Below are positions 7,071 to 14,708 of a DNA stretch of 30,991 bases, in pieces (within the stretch, counting starts at the first letter, position 1; each line of letters starts with the position of its first letter). The translations under genes and the position numbers were made by a program. Source of the stretch: DAOTXL01 sp034434895 (GTDB lineage Bacteria; Chloroflexota; Anaerolineae; JAAYZQ01); contig DAOTYI010000073.1 of the NCBI GenBank assembly GCA_034434895.1, forward strand, positions 1 to 30,991. The letters run 5' to 3'. Under the pieces are notes generated by a model. That model saw only the letters and a program-made list of their open reading frames with translations. It searched no databases and was not told where the DNA came from.

Positions 7071-7770
7071 TCTCCCTCCATCCATTCTCCCACGGCTGCA
7101 CAAAGTAGCGTTCCAGGACCAGCAGCGGTTGGGCAAAGTGGTTCGGGCCCAATTCGGCCAGCCAACGCCGCTCGACACAGACAAAGGCGATGGGCAGATT
7201 CAGTTCGCGGGCAAAGTGCTCGATCAACCCATGTCCCTGGACGATCTGGTCGGCGGTTGTCTCCTGGATCAGGTTGGGGTTGCTCACCAGGCTGGTCACC
7301 TGCAACCGGGCGCTCTGCTCGATCTCGGCGATAGAGGTGGCCAGGCCGGTCAGGGTATCTGTGAACGGGCGATAGGGGTTGACCACAAAGTGCATGGTGT
7401 ACCCCCGCTGGCGAATGGCCGCGCTGAACTGTCCCAGGGCGCGGGCTCCCTGCCGGTCGCCGCCCACATCCAGCACTGTCGGTCGCTCTGTCTGTTGAAT
7501 AGCCCCCAGGATCTGCGGGGTAATGGCCGGTGTATCCAGGTAGCGACTGATGGCCGCCGGGGCAATCACCTCGACGCCTCGCTGCCGCATCGTCTCGGCC
7601 ATCTCCCGCGAGCGAAAGTAGGGCGTCACGATGTCCAGGTCAATCAAGATGCAAGGGGCAGGAGGCCGGAGGCTTCTTGCTTCCTGCACCGCATAGTTGA
7701 TCGCCACTTCGGTCTTGCCGCTGCCAAAACGCCCGGTGAACAGGGTCAGGGGTTGGGTGTCATGCCCCAT
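7057..7770 (-). CDS. P-loop ATP-binding protein between two acyl-phosphate transferase paralogues
   Basis: This 237-residue protein begins with a Walker A-like loop, TGRFGSGKTE (about residues 12-21). It continues with ILIDLDIVTPYFRSRE and TVLDVGGDRQGARAL, as in SIMIBI-class (MinD/CobQ-like) nucleotide-binding proteins, where switch and Walker B elements fall at such aspartates. No transmembrane segment is seen. I do not recognise a named function. It is sandwiched between the two transferase paralogues and overlaps the downstream one, so it probably serves the acyl-CoA/VOR pathway as an assembly or regulatory ATPase; this is inference. A tandem CATGAGG motif lies before its start. The ATG at 7770 is supported by the GAGG repeats just upstream, though the spacing is not ideal. 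Confidence 0.72.
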   Translation of the reverse strand: MGHDTQPLTLFTGRFGSGKTEVAINYAVQEARSLRPPAPCILIDLDIVTPYFRSREMAETMRQRGVEVIAPAAISRYLDTPAITPQILGAIQQTERPTVLDVGGDRQGARALGQFSAAIRQRGYTMHFVVNPYRPFTDTLTGLATSIAEIEQSARLQVTSLVSNPNLIQETTADQIVQGHGLIEHFARELNLPIAFVCVERRWLAELGPNHFAQPLLVLERYFVQPWENGWRENDHS

Positions 7771-7789
7771 GCCTCATGCCTCATGGGTC

Positions 7790-8692
7790 TTACGGTGCCA
7801 GCATCACCCCTAACGCCAGCGAGACCAGCTTGGCCTCTCGCGTGTCGGACCGGGAGGGCAGGATCAACGGGCAGCGAGCGCCCACCACCACGCCGGCCAT
7901 CTTGCCCTGGGCGAAATAGGTGATCGCTTTGGCCAGCACATTGCCCGCTTCGATGTCCGGGGCGATGAGGATGTCGGCATAGCCGGCCACCTCACTCTTG
8001 ATCCCCTTGATCCGCGCCGATTCAGGCGAGATGGCGTTGTCCAGGGCCAGGGGGCCATCCACCAGCCCACCCTGGATCTGACCCCGGTCGGCCATTTTCG
8101 ACAGGTTGGCCGCATCGAGGGTGGTGGGGATCTTGGGGTTGACCACCTCCGTAGCCGCCAGGACCGCCACGCGGGGCAGGTTATTGCCCAGGGCATGGGC
8201 CACATAGATGGCGTTCTGCACGATCTGGACCTTCTGCTCCAGGTCGGGGGCGACCACCACGCCGGCGTCGCTGATAAAGATCAGGCGGTCGAATTCAGGG
8301 ATCTCAAAGGCGGCGACATGGGTGAACAGGCGACCGGTCCGCAGCCCCAGCTCCTTATCCAGGGCAGCACGCAAAAAGTCGCTGGTTTCCACCTTGCCCT
8401 TCATGGCGATGTCGGCCTGGCCCTCGCTGACCAGTTTCATCACCTGCCAGGCGGCCTCGCGCGGTTGAGGCTGGTGGATGACCTCCATGCGCGAGATGTC
8501 GAACCCCTCCTCGGCTGCGATCTGCCTGATTTTGTCGCCATCTCCGATCAGGATCACCTCCGCCAGGCCGGCCATTTCAGCATCCAGCCCGGCCAGCATC
8601 ACCTCCTCCTGGTGGCCCGCGGCCACGGCCACCCTTTTGGGTCCTTTCATCCTGGCTGCTTCCAGCAATTCGGTGAATGTTCTGATCCGCAT
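7790..8692 (-). CDS. ptb: Phosphate butyryltransferase-like protein, paralogue B
   Basis: This 300-residue phosphotransacylase of the phosphate butyryl/acetyltransferase family has the usual motifs: MKGKVETSDFLRAALD, AAFEIPEFDRLIFISDAGVV, QKVQIVQNAI, LDAANLSKMADRGQI, GGLVDGPLALDNAISP and the C-terminal PSRSD. It is a close paralogue of the 6168-7070 product, especially in the C-terminal half, and keeps the canonical Lys and Thr in the MKGxVxT motif. With a VOR enzyme making branched acyl-CoA, it could form acyl-phosphate, but no butyrate/acetate kinase gene is in the window. Its ATG abuts the TAG stop of the histidine kinase gene with no gap, and GAGAGGATATAG serves as ribosome binding site. 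Confidence 0.87.
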   Translation of the reverse strand: MRIRTFTELLEAARMKGPKRVAVAAGHQEEVMLAGLDAEMAGLAEVILIGDGDKIRQIAAEEGFDISRMEVIHQPQPREAAWQVMKLVSEGQADIAMKGKVETSDFLRAALDKELGLRTGRLFTHVAAFEIPEFDRLIFISDAGVVVAPDLEQKVQIVQNAIYVAHALGNNLPRVAVLAATEVVNPKIPTTLDAANLSKMADRGQIQGGLVDGPLALDNAISPESARIKGIKSEVAGYADILIAPDIEAGNVLAKAITYFAQGKMAGVVVGARCPLILPSRSDTREAKLVSLALGVMLAP

Positions 8693-11600
8693 CTATATCC
8701 TCTCAATATCTGTCTGCTCGCCGGGGGTCTGGGGCCCCCGGCCTGCTGATGGCGGGAACCCACTCGCGTCCTGGTGGTTCATTTCCCCCCCTGGGTCGGC
8801 CTGGGGGATGGTGAAATAGAACAGGCTGCCCCGGCCCAGTTCGCTTTCAACGCCTACCTGCCCGCCATGGGCTTCCACGATCTGTTTGACAATGGCCAGC
8901 CCCAGGCCGGCGCCGCCCACACGCCGTGTCGTCGTGCCGTCCACCTGGTAGAAACGGTCAAAAATGCGGGGCAATTGATCGGCGGCGATCCCGATGCCGG
9001 TATCCTCCACTTCGGAGCGGATGAACGGCCCCTCCTGATACATCCGCACCGTGATCCGACCGCCGGCGTTGCTAAATTTGAGCGCGTTCTGCAACAGGTT
9101 ATCAAAGACCTGGCCCAGGCGTTGTCTGTCACCCAGGACCAGGGGCAGTTCGTCTGGGATCTCGTCATATAGATCGATCTGGAGTTCGGCTGCGGTGGGC
9201 CGGGCGGCCCTGACCGCGTTGTGGCCTACCTCGGTCAGGGCAAGTGGCATCAGCCTGAGCTGCTCGCGCTCGGCCTGTTGCAGCGAGAGGATGTCGTCCA
9301 CCAGCCGCGCCAGAGATGTGGCCTTGTTGGCCACGATCTCCAGAGCCATCTGCTGGTCCTCATTGAGCTCGCCCAGCTCTCTGTCCTGCAGCAACTCGAT
9401 ATAGCCGGTGATGAAGGTCAACGGTGTGCGCAGTTCGTGGGAGATATTCTGCACGAACTCTGATTTCATCCTGTCCAGCTGTCGCAGTTCGTTGTAGGCC
9501 TGTTCCAACTGAGCGTAGCTCTGTTGCAGGCTTTCATAGAGTTGGGCATTTTCGATGGCGACGGCCGCCTGGGCAGCGGCAATGGTCAACAGGCGGATTT
9601 CATCTTCGAAGGCGTTGGGCTTCAGGTCGTCAATGCTCAGCGTGCCGATGACCTTGTCGTGAACGATCAGCGGCACCACCAGCAGCGAACGGATGGCGGG
9701 ATCGAAGAAGATAAAGTCGGGCTCCTGCCAGGTATCGGGCACGTAGATGGACCGCCTTTCGGCGATCACCCGGCCGCTGACCCCTTCGCCGACCCGCAGG
9801 CGGGCGATGCCTGTCCAGTCGTAGGCCAGGCCGCTGCCGGCCTCCAGGCGCAGATATTCCCCGCTTGAATCTAACAAAAAGATCGAACAGGCACGGCAAT
9901 CCAGGGTCAGCTTCAGGATGGTGACAATCGAGTCCAGCACCGTCTTTAACGACAGGCTGCTGGTGATCTGGGTCGAGACGGTGTAGAGGGTCGAGACCTC
10001 GGCTAACCGGCGGGCTGTTTCCTCGTGCAGGCGCTCCTTTTCGATGGCCACAGCCGCCATATCGGCCAGGGCGGTCAGCAACCGCCGTTCGGCATCATCC
10101 TTCGGCAGCCCGTCGGCGGCGATCAGACCGATGGCCCCTTTCTCTGTCATCAGCGGCACGTTGGTCACCTGACGGGCGCGGGAGCCGACATCGCGCAAAA
10201 AGTCGGGGTCGGTGGCGGTATCGGCCACTTCGATCATCTGCCCGCTGCTCAGGGCACGTCTGTAGGTGCCCTCGTGGGTGTACACCGGCCGGGAGTTGAA
10301 GCTCTCGACCACCTGCGGTCCCAACCCCCGTTCGGCAACGATGCGCAGCGTATTGCTCCCTGGTGGGTCAATCAGGATGATCGAGCCTTCCTGGCTGTTC
10401 AGGAGGCTCATGGCCTGTTCCAGGACGACGTTCAGGATGGTGTGGAGGTCTTGAGCCTGGTTGAGGGCCATGCTCACCTGGGTCAGGGCGGTCAGTTCGC
10501 GCACCCGCTGCTGCGTTTCGGCAAAGAGACGGGCATTGTCCACCACCGTGCTGAACTGCCCGGCCAGCGTGGTCAGCAGGCGCTGGTCATCCTCGGAGAA
10601 GGCGTCAGGGCGGCTGCTCTGGGCATCCAGCACGCCGATGATCCGATCTCCCACCCGCAGCGGCACACACAGTTCGCTGAGGGTGTCGGGGTAGCCGGCG
10701 ATATAGCGGGGTTCCTGCCGCACATCGGCCACGCGCAGCGGCTCGCCGCTCTGGGCCACCCAGCCGGTGATCCCCTGCCCCACAGGGAGGCGGGAGATGG
10801 CTCGCGGCGGGAAAAACTCGCTGTCGGCCAGGGCGGGGTGGAGCCACAGCTCACCCCGGGCTTCGTCCACGAGCAGGAGGTTCACCCGTTCAAAGTTGCG
10901 CGTGCCCAGGAGAGCCAGCAGGCCACGGCGGATCGCCTCATCCAGGTCAAGGGTTGAAGTGGCCTCACGGGCCACCCGGTTGATGATCTGGACCTCTTCC
11001 AGGTGGCGGCTCAGCTCCTGGTAGAGGCGGGCGTTCTCGATGGCGATGGCTGCCTGGTTGGCGATGGTCTGAGCCAGGATCACCTCATCGGCGCTAAAGT
11101 GCCGCTGCCGCCCCACGGCATCCAGCCCAATGCTGCCGATCACCCGGTCTTTGACGATCAGGGGCACCAGGAGCATGGAATGGATGTTCAGACGTTGCAT
11201 CGTCTCCCGCACGGCGGCCATCAGCGGGTCGTGGGCCACATCTTCGATGATCAGCGGTTCCCTGTCGGCGATGATCCGCTCGGCTGCCAGGTAGCCGTGA
11301 ACCGGAAAGCGCACCTCTTTGGCCCCGAGCGGGGGAAATTCGGCGACCACCTGACCGCAGGTCAGGGCCTCGTCAAAGAGCAACACTCCGCCATGGTCCG
11401 CTTCAAAGACCGTCACCATCTGCTCGATGGTCATTTCCAGGATGTGTGCCGGGTCCAGGGAGGAGGCGATGGTGGCCGAGATGCGGTGAAGCATCTCCAG
11501 GTCCCGGGTCTTGTTCTCCAGCCGGATCAGGTGCTCCCGAAAGTCGGCAAAGAGGCGGGCATTTTTGAGGGCGATGGCTGCCTGCCAGGCAAAGAGTTCG

Positions 11601-12553
11601 GCCAGTTCGATCTCTTCCGGGCTGAAGGTCCGGGGGTGCCCTTTGCTATAGATGTTCAACACGCCGCTCAACGGCAACTGACGGGACAGCGGCAGGGACA
11701 GCAGGGAGCAAAGCCCATCGCGGAGGATCAGGTCCCGATCTCCGAAAGGGGCGTCGGCCAGGTTAGGGACATAGACCGGCCATTTCCAGGCCGAGATCAC
11801 AGGGTCTACTCGCTCTTTGGGGATGCGTTGGCGGCCGGCATATTCTTCCGACAGGCCGTGGCTGGCCCGGATGACCAGGAACTCTTCCTCCTCATCCCAC
11901 AGCATCAGGCTGGTGGCCTCGGCGTGGAAGGCCCGCGCCGCTTCGGTCACAATCTGATGGAGCAGGGTGTCCAGGTGCAACTCGGCGCTGAGGGCCGAGA
12001 TGGTGGCCTGGATGCTTTTCAACTCCGCCCGACGTTGGCGCTCGGCGGCAAAAAGCCGGGCATTCTCCAGCCCCAAGGCCAGTTGGTCGGCCAGGCTCTG
12101 GGCGATGAACAGGTCCTCCTCGTCAAAGGCATTCGGCTGGTCACTGTTCAGGTCCAGCACGCCGAGGAGCCGCTCCCCAACCCGGATGGGCACGGCCAGC
12201 TCTGCCCTGGTTCCGGTCAGGAGCTTATCGGCGATATAGTAGGGGTCTTGCTGCACATCGTTGGCTATATAGCCCTGGCCGGTGGCAGCCACGTGGCCGA
12301 TGATCCCCTCCTGGCCGATGCGGAAACGCAACCCCTCGGCCTGCCAGCGCAGGGCATAGTCACGCCGGCTGCCGGTCTGGAACACGACATACTCTCCTGT
12401 CGGGTCGGTCAGGAAGAGGTCCACGTAATAGTAGCCAAACCGGTTACAGATGGCCTCTACGGCGTAATCGAGGAGAGCCTGGGGTTCCAGGATGGATAGG
12501 ACCTGCCGGCTGACATCGGCGATGAGGCTCAGCGCCGTTTTTCTTTCATCCAC
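8693..12553 (-). CDS. Six-GAF-domain sensor histidine kinase
   Basis: This 1286-residue hybrid-free kinase has six successive GAF domains (approximately residues 25-168, 195-335, 370-510, 538-678, 706-850 and 872-1015). Each ends in the typical AIxxENARLY-like signalling helix. A short coiled coil leads to the HisKA domain, with phospho-accepting His1039 in SHELRTPLTFITGY. The ATPase domain has an N-box (NLLQNALKFSN), G1 (EDTGIGI), F-box (RIFDRFYQVD) and G2 (GAGLGLAIVKQI). There is no transmembrane segment, so it should be cytosolic and sense internal ligands or redox state; GAF ligands are unknown. No response regulator or receiver domain is encoded nearby. The start is GTG (no in-frame ATG before it), with a weak ribosome binding site. 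It lies downstream of the KaiC-like gene and touches the phosphotransacylase gene. Confidence 0.92.
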   Translation of the reverse strand: MDERKTALSLIADVSRQVLSILEPQALLDYAVEAICNRFGYYYVDLFLTDPTGEYVVFQTGSRRDYALRWQAEGLRFRIGQEGIIGHVAATGQGYIANDVQQDPYYIADKLLTGTRAELAVPIRVGERLLGVLDLNSDQPNAFDEEDLFIAQSLADQLALGLENARLFAAERQRRAELKSIQATISALSAELHLDTLLHQIVTEAARAFHAEATSLMLWDEEEEFLVIRASHGLSEEYAGRQRIPKERVDPVISAWKWPVYVPNLADAPFGDRDLILRDGLCSLLSLPLSRQLPLSGVLNIYSKGHPRTFSPEEIELAELFAWQAAIALKNARLFADFREHLIRLENKTRDLEMLHRISATIASSLDPAHILEMTIEQMVTVFEADHGGVLLFDEALTCGQVVAEFPPLGAKEVRFPVHGYLAAERIIADREPLIIEDVAHDPLMAAVRETMQRLNIHSMLLVPLIVKDRVIGSIGLDAVGRQRHFSADEVILAQTIANQAAIAIENARLYQELSRHLEEVQIINRVAREATSTLDLDEAIRRGLLALLGTRNFERVNLLLVDEARGELWLHPALADSEFFPPRAISRLPVGQGITGWVAQSGEPLRVADVRQEPRYIAGYPDTLSELCVPLRVGDRIIGVLDAQSSRPDAFSEDDQRLLTTLAGQFSTVVDNARLFAETQQRVRELTALTQVSMALNQAQDLHTILNVVLEQAMSLLNSQEGSIILIDPPGSNTLRIVAERGLGPQVVESFNSRPVYTHEGTYRRALSSGQMIEVADTATDPDFLRDVGSRARQVTNVPLMTEKGAIGLIAADGLPKDDAERRLLTALADMAAVAIEKERLHEETARRLAEVSTLYTVSTQITSSLSLKTVLDSIVTILKLTLDCRACSIFLLDSSGEYLRLEAGSGLAYDWTGIARLRVGEGVSGRVIAERRSIYVPDTWQEPDFIFFDPAIRSLLVVPLIVHDKVIGTLSIDDLKPNAFEDEIRLLTIAAAQAAVAIENAQLYESLQQSYAQLEQAYNELRQLDRMKSEFVQNISHELRTPLTFITGYIELLQDRELGELNEDQQMALEIVANKATSLARLVDDILSLQQAEREQLRLMPLALTEVGHNAVRAARPTAAELQIDLYDEIPDELPLVLGDRQRLGQVFDNLLQNALKFSNAGGRITVRMYQEGPFIRSEVEDTGIGIAADQLPRIFDRFYQVDGTTTRRVGGAGLGLAIVKQIVEAHGGQVGVESELGRGSLFYFTIPQADPGGEMNHQDASGFPPSAGRGPQTPGEQTDIERI

Positions 12554-12608
12554 TCTTGTTCTTTCAGCATCCCCATGCAGGGCCGGGTGCTTTCGGTGCC
12601 TGGCCCCT

Positions 12609-12947
12609 TTATCGTTCTTTCAGCAACCAGCTCCAATAGTACCAGGTGATGCCCAAACCCAGGCTCAGGCCCACGGCCAGCGGGAGGTGGTATAGGAACA
12701 GGTAGAAAGCGGTGGAGTTCAGGGAGTGGGGGATGATCTGAGGTGAGGCCCAGAAGACGCTGGAGCGGATGAGGCGGGATACGACCGCCAACCCGACGCA
12801 GCCGATGGCCACGTAATATCCCCGGTAGAGGGGGGGCATTTTGGTGACGGCGCCCAGTTTGCGCCCAAATTGGGCCAGGATGACCAGAGCATGCATCAGT
12901 GACACCAGGCCCATGGAGCCCACAATGGCGCTGGGGATCTCCCTCAT
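12609..12947 (-). CDS. Small multi-pass membrane protein, second of an overlapping pair
   Basis: This 112-residue hydrophobic protein has about three predicted transmembrane helices: SAIVGSMGLVSLMHALVIL, then YYVAIGCVGLAVVSRLI, and near the C-terminus FYLFLYHLPLAVGLSLGLG. It ends in the basic LLKER. The family is not recognised. The start ATG at 12947 overlaps the stop of the upstream membrane-protein gene as ATGA, a typical coupled arrangement. The longer frame reaching 13226 is a shadow over that upstream gene. Lying between the KaiC-like ATPase and the GAF kinase, it may be a membrane component of that module (inference). Confidence 0.7.
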   Translation of the reverse strand: MREIPSAIVGSMGLVSLMHALVILAQFGRKLGAVTKMPPLYRGYYVAIGCVGLAVVSRLIRSSVFWASPQIIPHSLNSTAFYLFLYHLPLAVGLSLGLGITWYYWSWLLKER

Positions 12948-13288
12948 CGTTTGCCCCCCATCATGGTCTTGAACAGGGAGTAGCACATGGCGCTCAAAAT
13001 CAACCCGCCCACCAGGAACAGCAGGTCTGGCCCCAATGCGCCGACAAAATCCAGCAGCGGATCCCCCGTATAGCTGTTGGCCCAGAAGGCATCCCAGATG
13101 GCCGCCGCGATGAAAAGAGCTGGCGGAAGGAGGAACAGTTGATAGCCAGACCTCTGCCTGAACCTGATTTCGTGGAAACGCCCGATCAGAAACAGGAAGC
13201 CGATCAAGGCCGTGGCGACTATCCAACTGTAGAGAATCAGGATGGCCCCTATGATCTGACTCAACTCTGCTCTCCCCGTGTCGGGCAC
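12944..13288 (-). CDS. Small multi-pass membrane protein, first of an overlapping pair
   Basis: This product of about 114 residues has three or four hydrophobic helices (IIGAILILYSWIVATALIGF, LFLLPPALFIAAAIWDAF, and the C-terminal DLLFLVGGLILSAMCYSLF). It follows the KaiC-like gene's TAG by only three bases. The GTG at 13288 has no clear ribosome binding site. An in-frame TTG at 13264 is preceded by GGGGAGAGCAGAG and gives a protein starting right at the first helix, so the true start may be there. The function is unknown. It overlaps its downstream neighbour by four bases. Confidence 0.7.
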   Translation of the reverse strand: MPDTGRAELSQIIGAILILYSWIVATALIGFLFLIGRFHEIRFRQRSGYQLFLLPPALFIAAAIWDAFWANSYTGDPLLDFVGALGPDLLFLVGGLILSAMCYSLFKTMMGGKR

Positions 13289-13291
13289 TTT

Positions 13292-14056
13292 CTATCGTCG
13301 GCCGAATGCTTCCATGAACGCTTCGGCCATGCGCCGGGGGCTGCCGCTCATGATCCCTTCCTGGCCCTCAAATTTCGACATGATCTCAATGCCCTGGCCG
13401 GTGATCTCGAACTGGCGGATGTCTTTGGCGTGATCGCTGCCCCGGAGCTTCAGGACCAGCAAGGCTTTGCGAATGCTGCTTTCCAGCTCCACATATCGCA
13501 GCAAAATATAGGAATCCACTAAAAATGCCAGTGGGTTCTGGCCTTCTTCGCCGCCCAACAACACCGGGCTCTCGCGGGTCAGGATACTGGTCAGTCCTTC
13601 GCGCTTGAGGGCGTTGATAAAGCCATAGACCACCGTCCGCAGTTCAAACACATTTTCGGCCAGTTGGTCAAAATGGGAGATGCTGTCAATCAAGATGCGT
13701 CGGGCACCCATCTCGCGGGCCAGGGTTTCGATGGTCCCCCCCACACTCTCCAGGTCGGAGCGGCTGACTTCGGGGCTGGTCATGATCACGCGCAGCTTGC
13801 CCTCGCGCTCAAGCTGGCGAAAATCCCAGCCAAAGTTCTCGGCATCGCGGTAATACTGCTGGGGAAACTCCTCGAAGGTCACGATCAGGCCCGGCTCATC
13901 AAAGTGGCGTATGCCGTTGTAGATGAACTGCATCCCCAAGGTGCTTTTGCCCGTGCCGGGGGGGCCTTCCACCAGATTGGCCGTCTGAGGCAGGAATCCA
14001 CCATGCAGCATCTCATCCAGGCCTTTGATATCAGTTTTAATCCGCTCGTTGCTCAT
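13292..14056 (-). CDS. KaiC/GvpD/RAD55-type RecA-superfamily ATPase (single domain)
   Basis: This 254-residue single-domain KaiC-like ATPase has Walker A GPPGTGKST (31-39), after the typical IKGLDEMLHGGF entry motif. The paired glutamates are in IVTFEEFPQQYYR (E62, E63), and Walker B is RRILIDSISHF (D124). The C-terminal strand set is VLKLRGSDHAKDIRQFEIT. Cyanobacterial KaiC has two such domains and acts as a clock; single-domain relatives are common in archaea and Chloroflexota and mostly have signalling roles that are not well defined. AGGAGGT about 8 bases before the ATG is a strong ribosome binding site. Its neighbours are a winged-helix regulator upstream and two membrane proteins plus a GAF kinase downstream, suggesting a signalling module. 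Confidence 0.9.
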   Translation of the reverse strand: MSNERIKTDIKGLDEMLHGGFLPQTANLVEGPPGTGKSTLGMQFIYNGIRHFDEPGLIVTFEEFPQQYYRDAENFGWDFRQLEREGKLRVIMTSPEVSRSDLESVGGTIETLAREMGARRILIDSISHFDQLAENVFELRTVVYGFINALKREGLTSILTRESPVLLGGEEGQNPLAFLVDSYILLRYVELESSIRKALLVLKLRGSDHAKDIRQFEITGQGIEIMSKFEGQEGIMSGSPRRMAEAFMEAFGRR

Positions 14057-14150
14057 GTTTTTCTACCTCCTCTGGGCGCACACCCTCCCTTCAGGACTGC
14101 CGGATGTTCCCTGGAGTTGGGGGGGGGCGGCAACCTGGCCATGGTGATAA
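14057..14150. other. Gap between regulator and KaiC-like gene with G/C run
   Basis: This 94-base spacer has a run of nine G on the plus strand (14119-14127), so nine C in the operon mRNA. No gene is present. Confidence 0.35.
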
Positions 14151-14528
14151 CTAGCGCATACCACGGACGATGTGATAGATGACCTTGACGCGGAAGTGGC
14201 GATCTTCACAGGCTTTGATAAAGCGGTCAATCAGCTCGCGGGTATGGGCGTCGCCGGTCAGGGAGTAGATGGGCATCCCCTCCAGTAACTTGACCTCGAT
14301 GACTCCGCTGTCCACCAGCTCACGCAACTCCGGTTCGACGGTGGCAGCGTTCCGGCCAATATACCTGGCGATGTTCTCGGCCGTGTCGGCTGTGTTGGGA
14401 TTTTCCCGCAAAAATCGAACCAGGTCCCACTTGATGAACGAGCTGACCTTGGTCCTGACCAGGTCCAGGAGTTGTGGGTCCATGTCGTTCATGAGTCTTG
14501 TTGTGAAATCTTCTCCACTGAAGACCAA
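14151..14528 (-). CDS. Winged-helix transcriptional regulator, small
   Basis: This 125-residue protein has a central winged helix-turn-helix: KWDLVRFLRENPNTADTAE, a recognition helix around YIGRNAATVEPELRELVDSG, and a wing VIEVKLLEGMPIYSLT. This resembles ArsR/MarR-like or archaeal-type regulators. No ligand-binding domain is obvious; the C-terminal helix (DRFIKACEDRHFRVKVIYH) may dimerise. The start is a TTG at 14528 because GGGAGGT lies about 7 bases upstream and no ATG has an equally good site. A promoter-like sequence lies at 14634-14662. It is the first gene of the minus-strand run and could control the KaiC-like/kinase/VOR genes (inference). Confidence 0.75.
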   Translation of the reverse strand: MVFSGEDFTTRLMNDMDPQLLDLVRTKVSSFIKWDLVRFLRENPNTADTAENIARYIGRNAATVEPELRELVDSGVIEVKLLEGMPIYSLTGDAHTRELIDRFIKACEDRHFRVKVIYHIVRGMR

Positions 14529-14633
14529 CGTTGCACCTCCCTTTCCTCTCGGGGGCCTCTCCCCCCTGATGCTCTATGGCTGAGTAGGCCCACTGCCTGG
14601 CATTCGATTCAGCGCTGCTATCCTGGCTTCCTT

Positions 14634-14662
14634 ATTGTAACATCTTCAGCCCAAAAGAGCAA
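14634..14662 (-). promoter_or_regulatory. Putative promoter of the winged-helix/KaiC-like/kinase operon
   Basis: On the minus strand, TACAAT (14634-14639; 5 of 6) is preceded after 17 bp by TTGCTC (14657-14662; only the first three bases match). It leaves a leader of about 100 bases, which contains a G-rich/C-rich potential hairpin near 14549-14566. The -35 match is weak. Confidence 0.4.
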
Positions 14663-14708
14663 ACGGCGGACCGGAGCGATACAGGTCAGGTCTGGAGCGG
14701 CGAAAGGG

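Noticed and set aside
6156..7923. Long plus-strand frames opposite the phosphotransacylase and P-loop genes
   Set aside because: They are shadow frames of conserved minus-strand genes, with biased composition and no start signals.
12948..13226. Extended minus-strand frame (205 codons) for the second small membrane protein
   Set aside because: Its first 93 codons overlap the upstream membrane-protein gene in another frame and are not hydrophobic. The ATG at 12947 in the ATGA overlap is the natural start.
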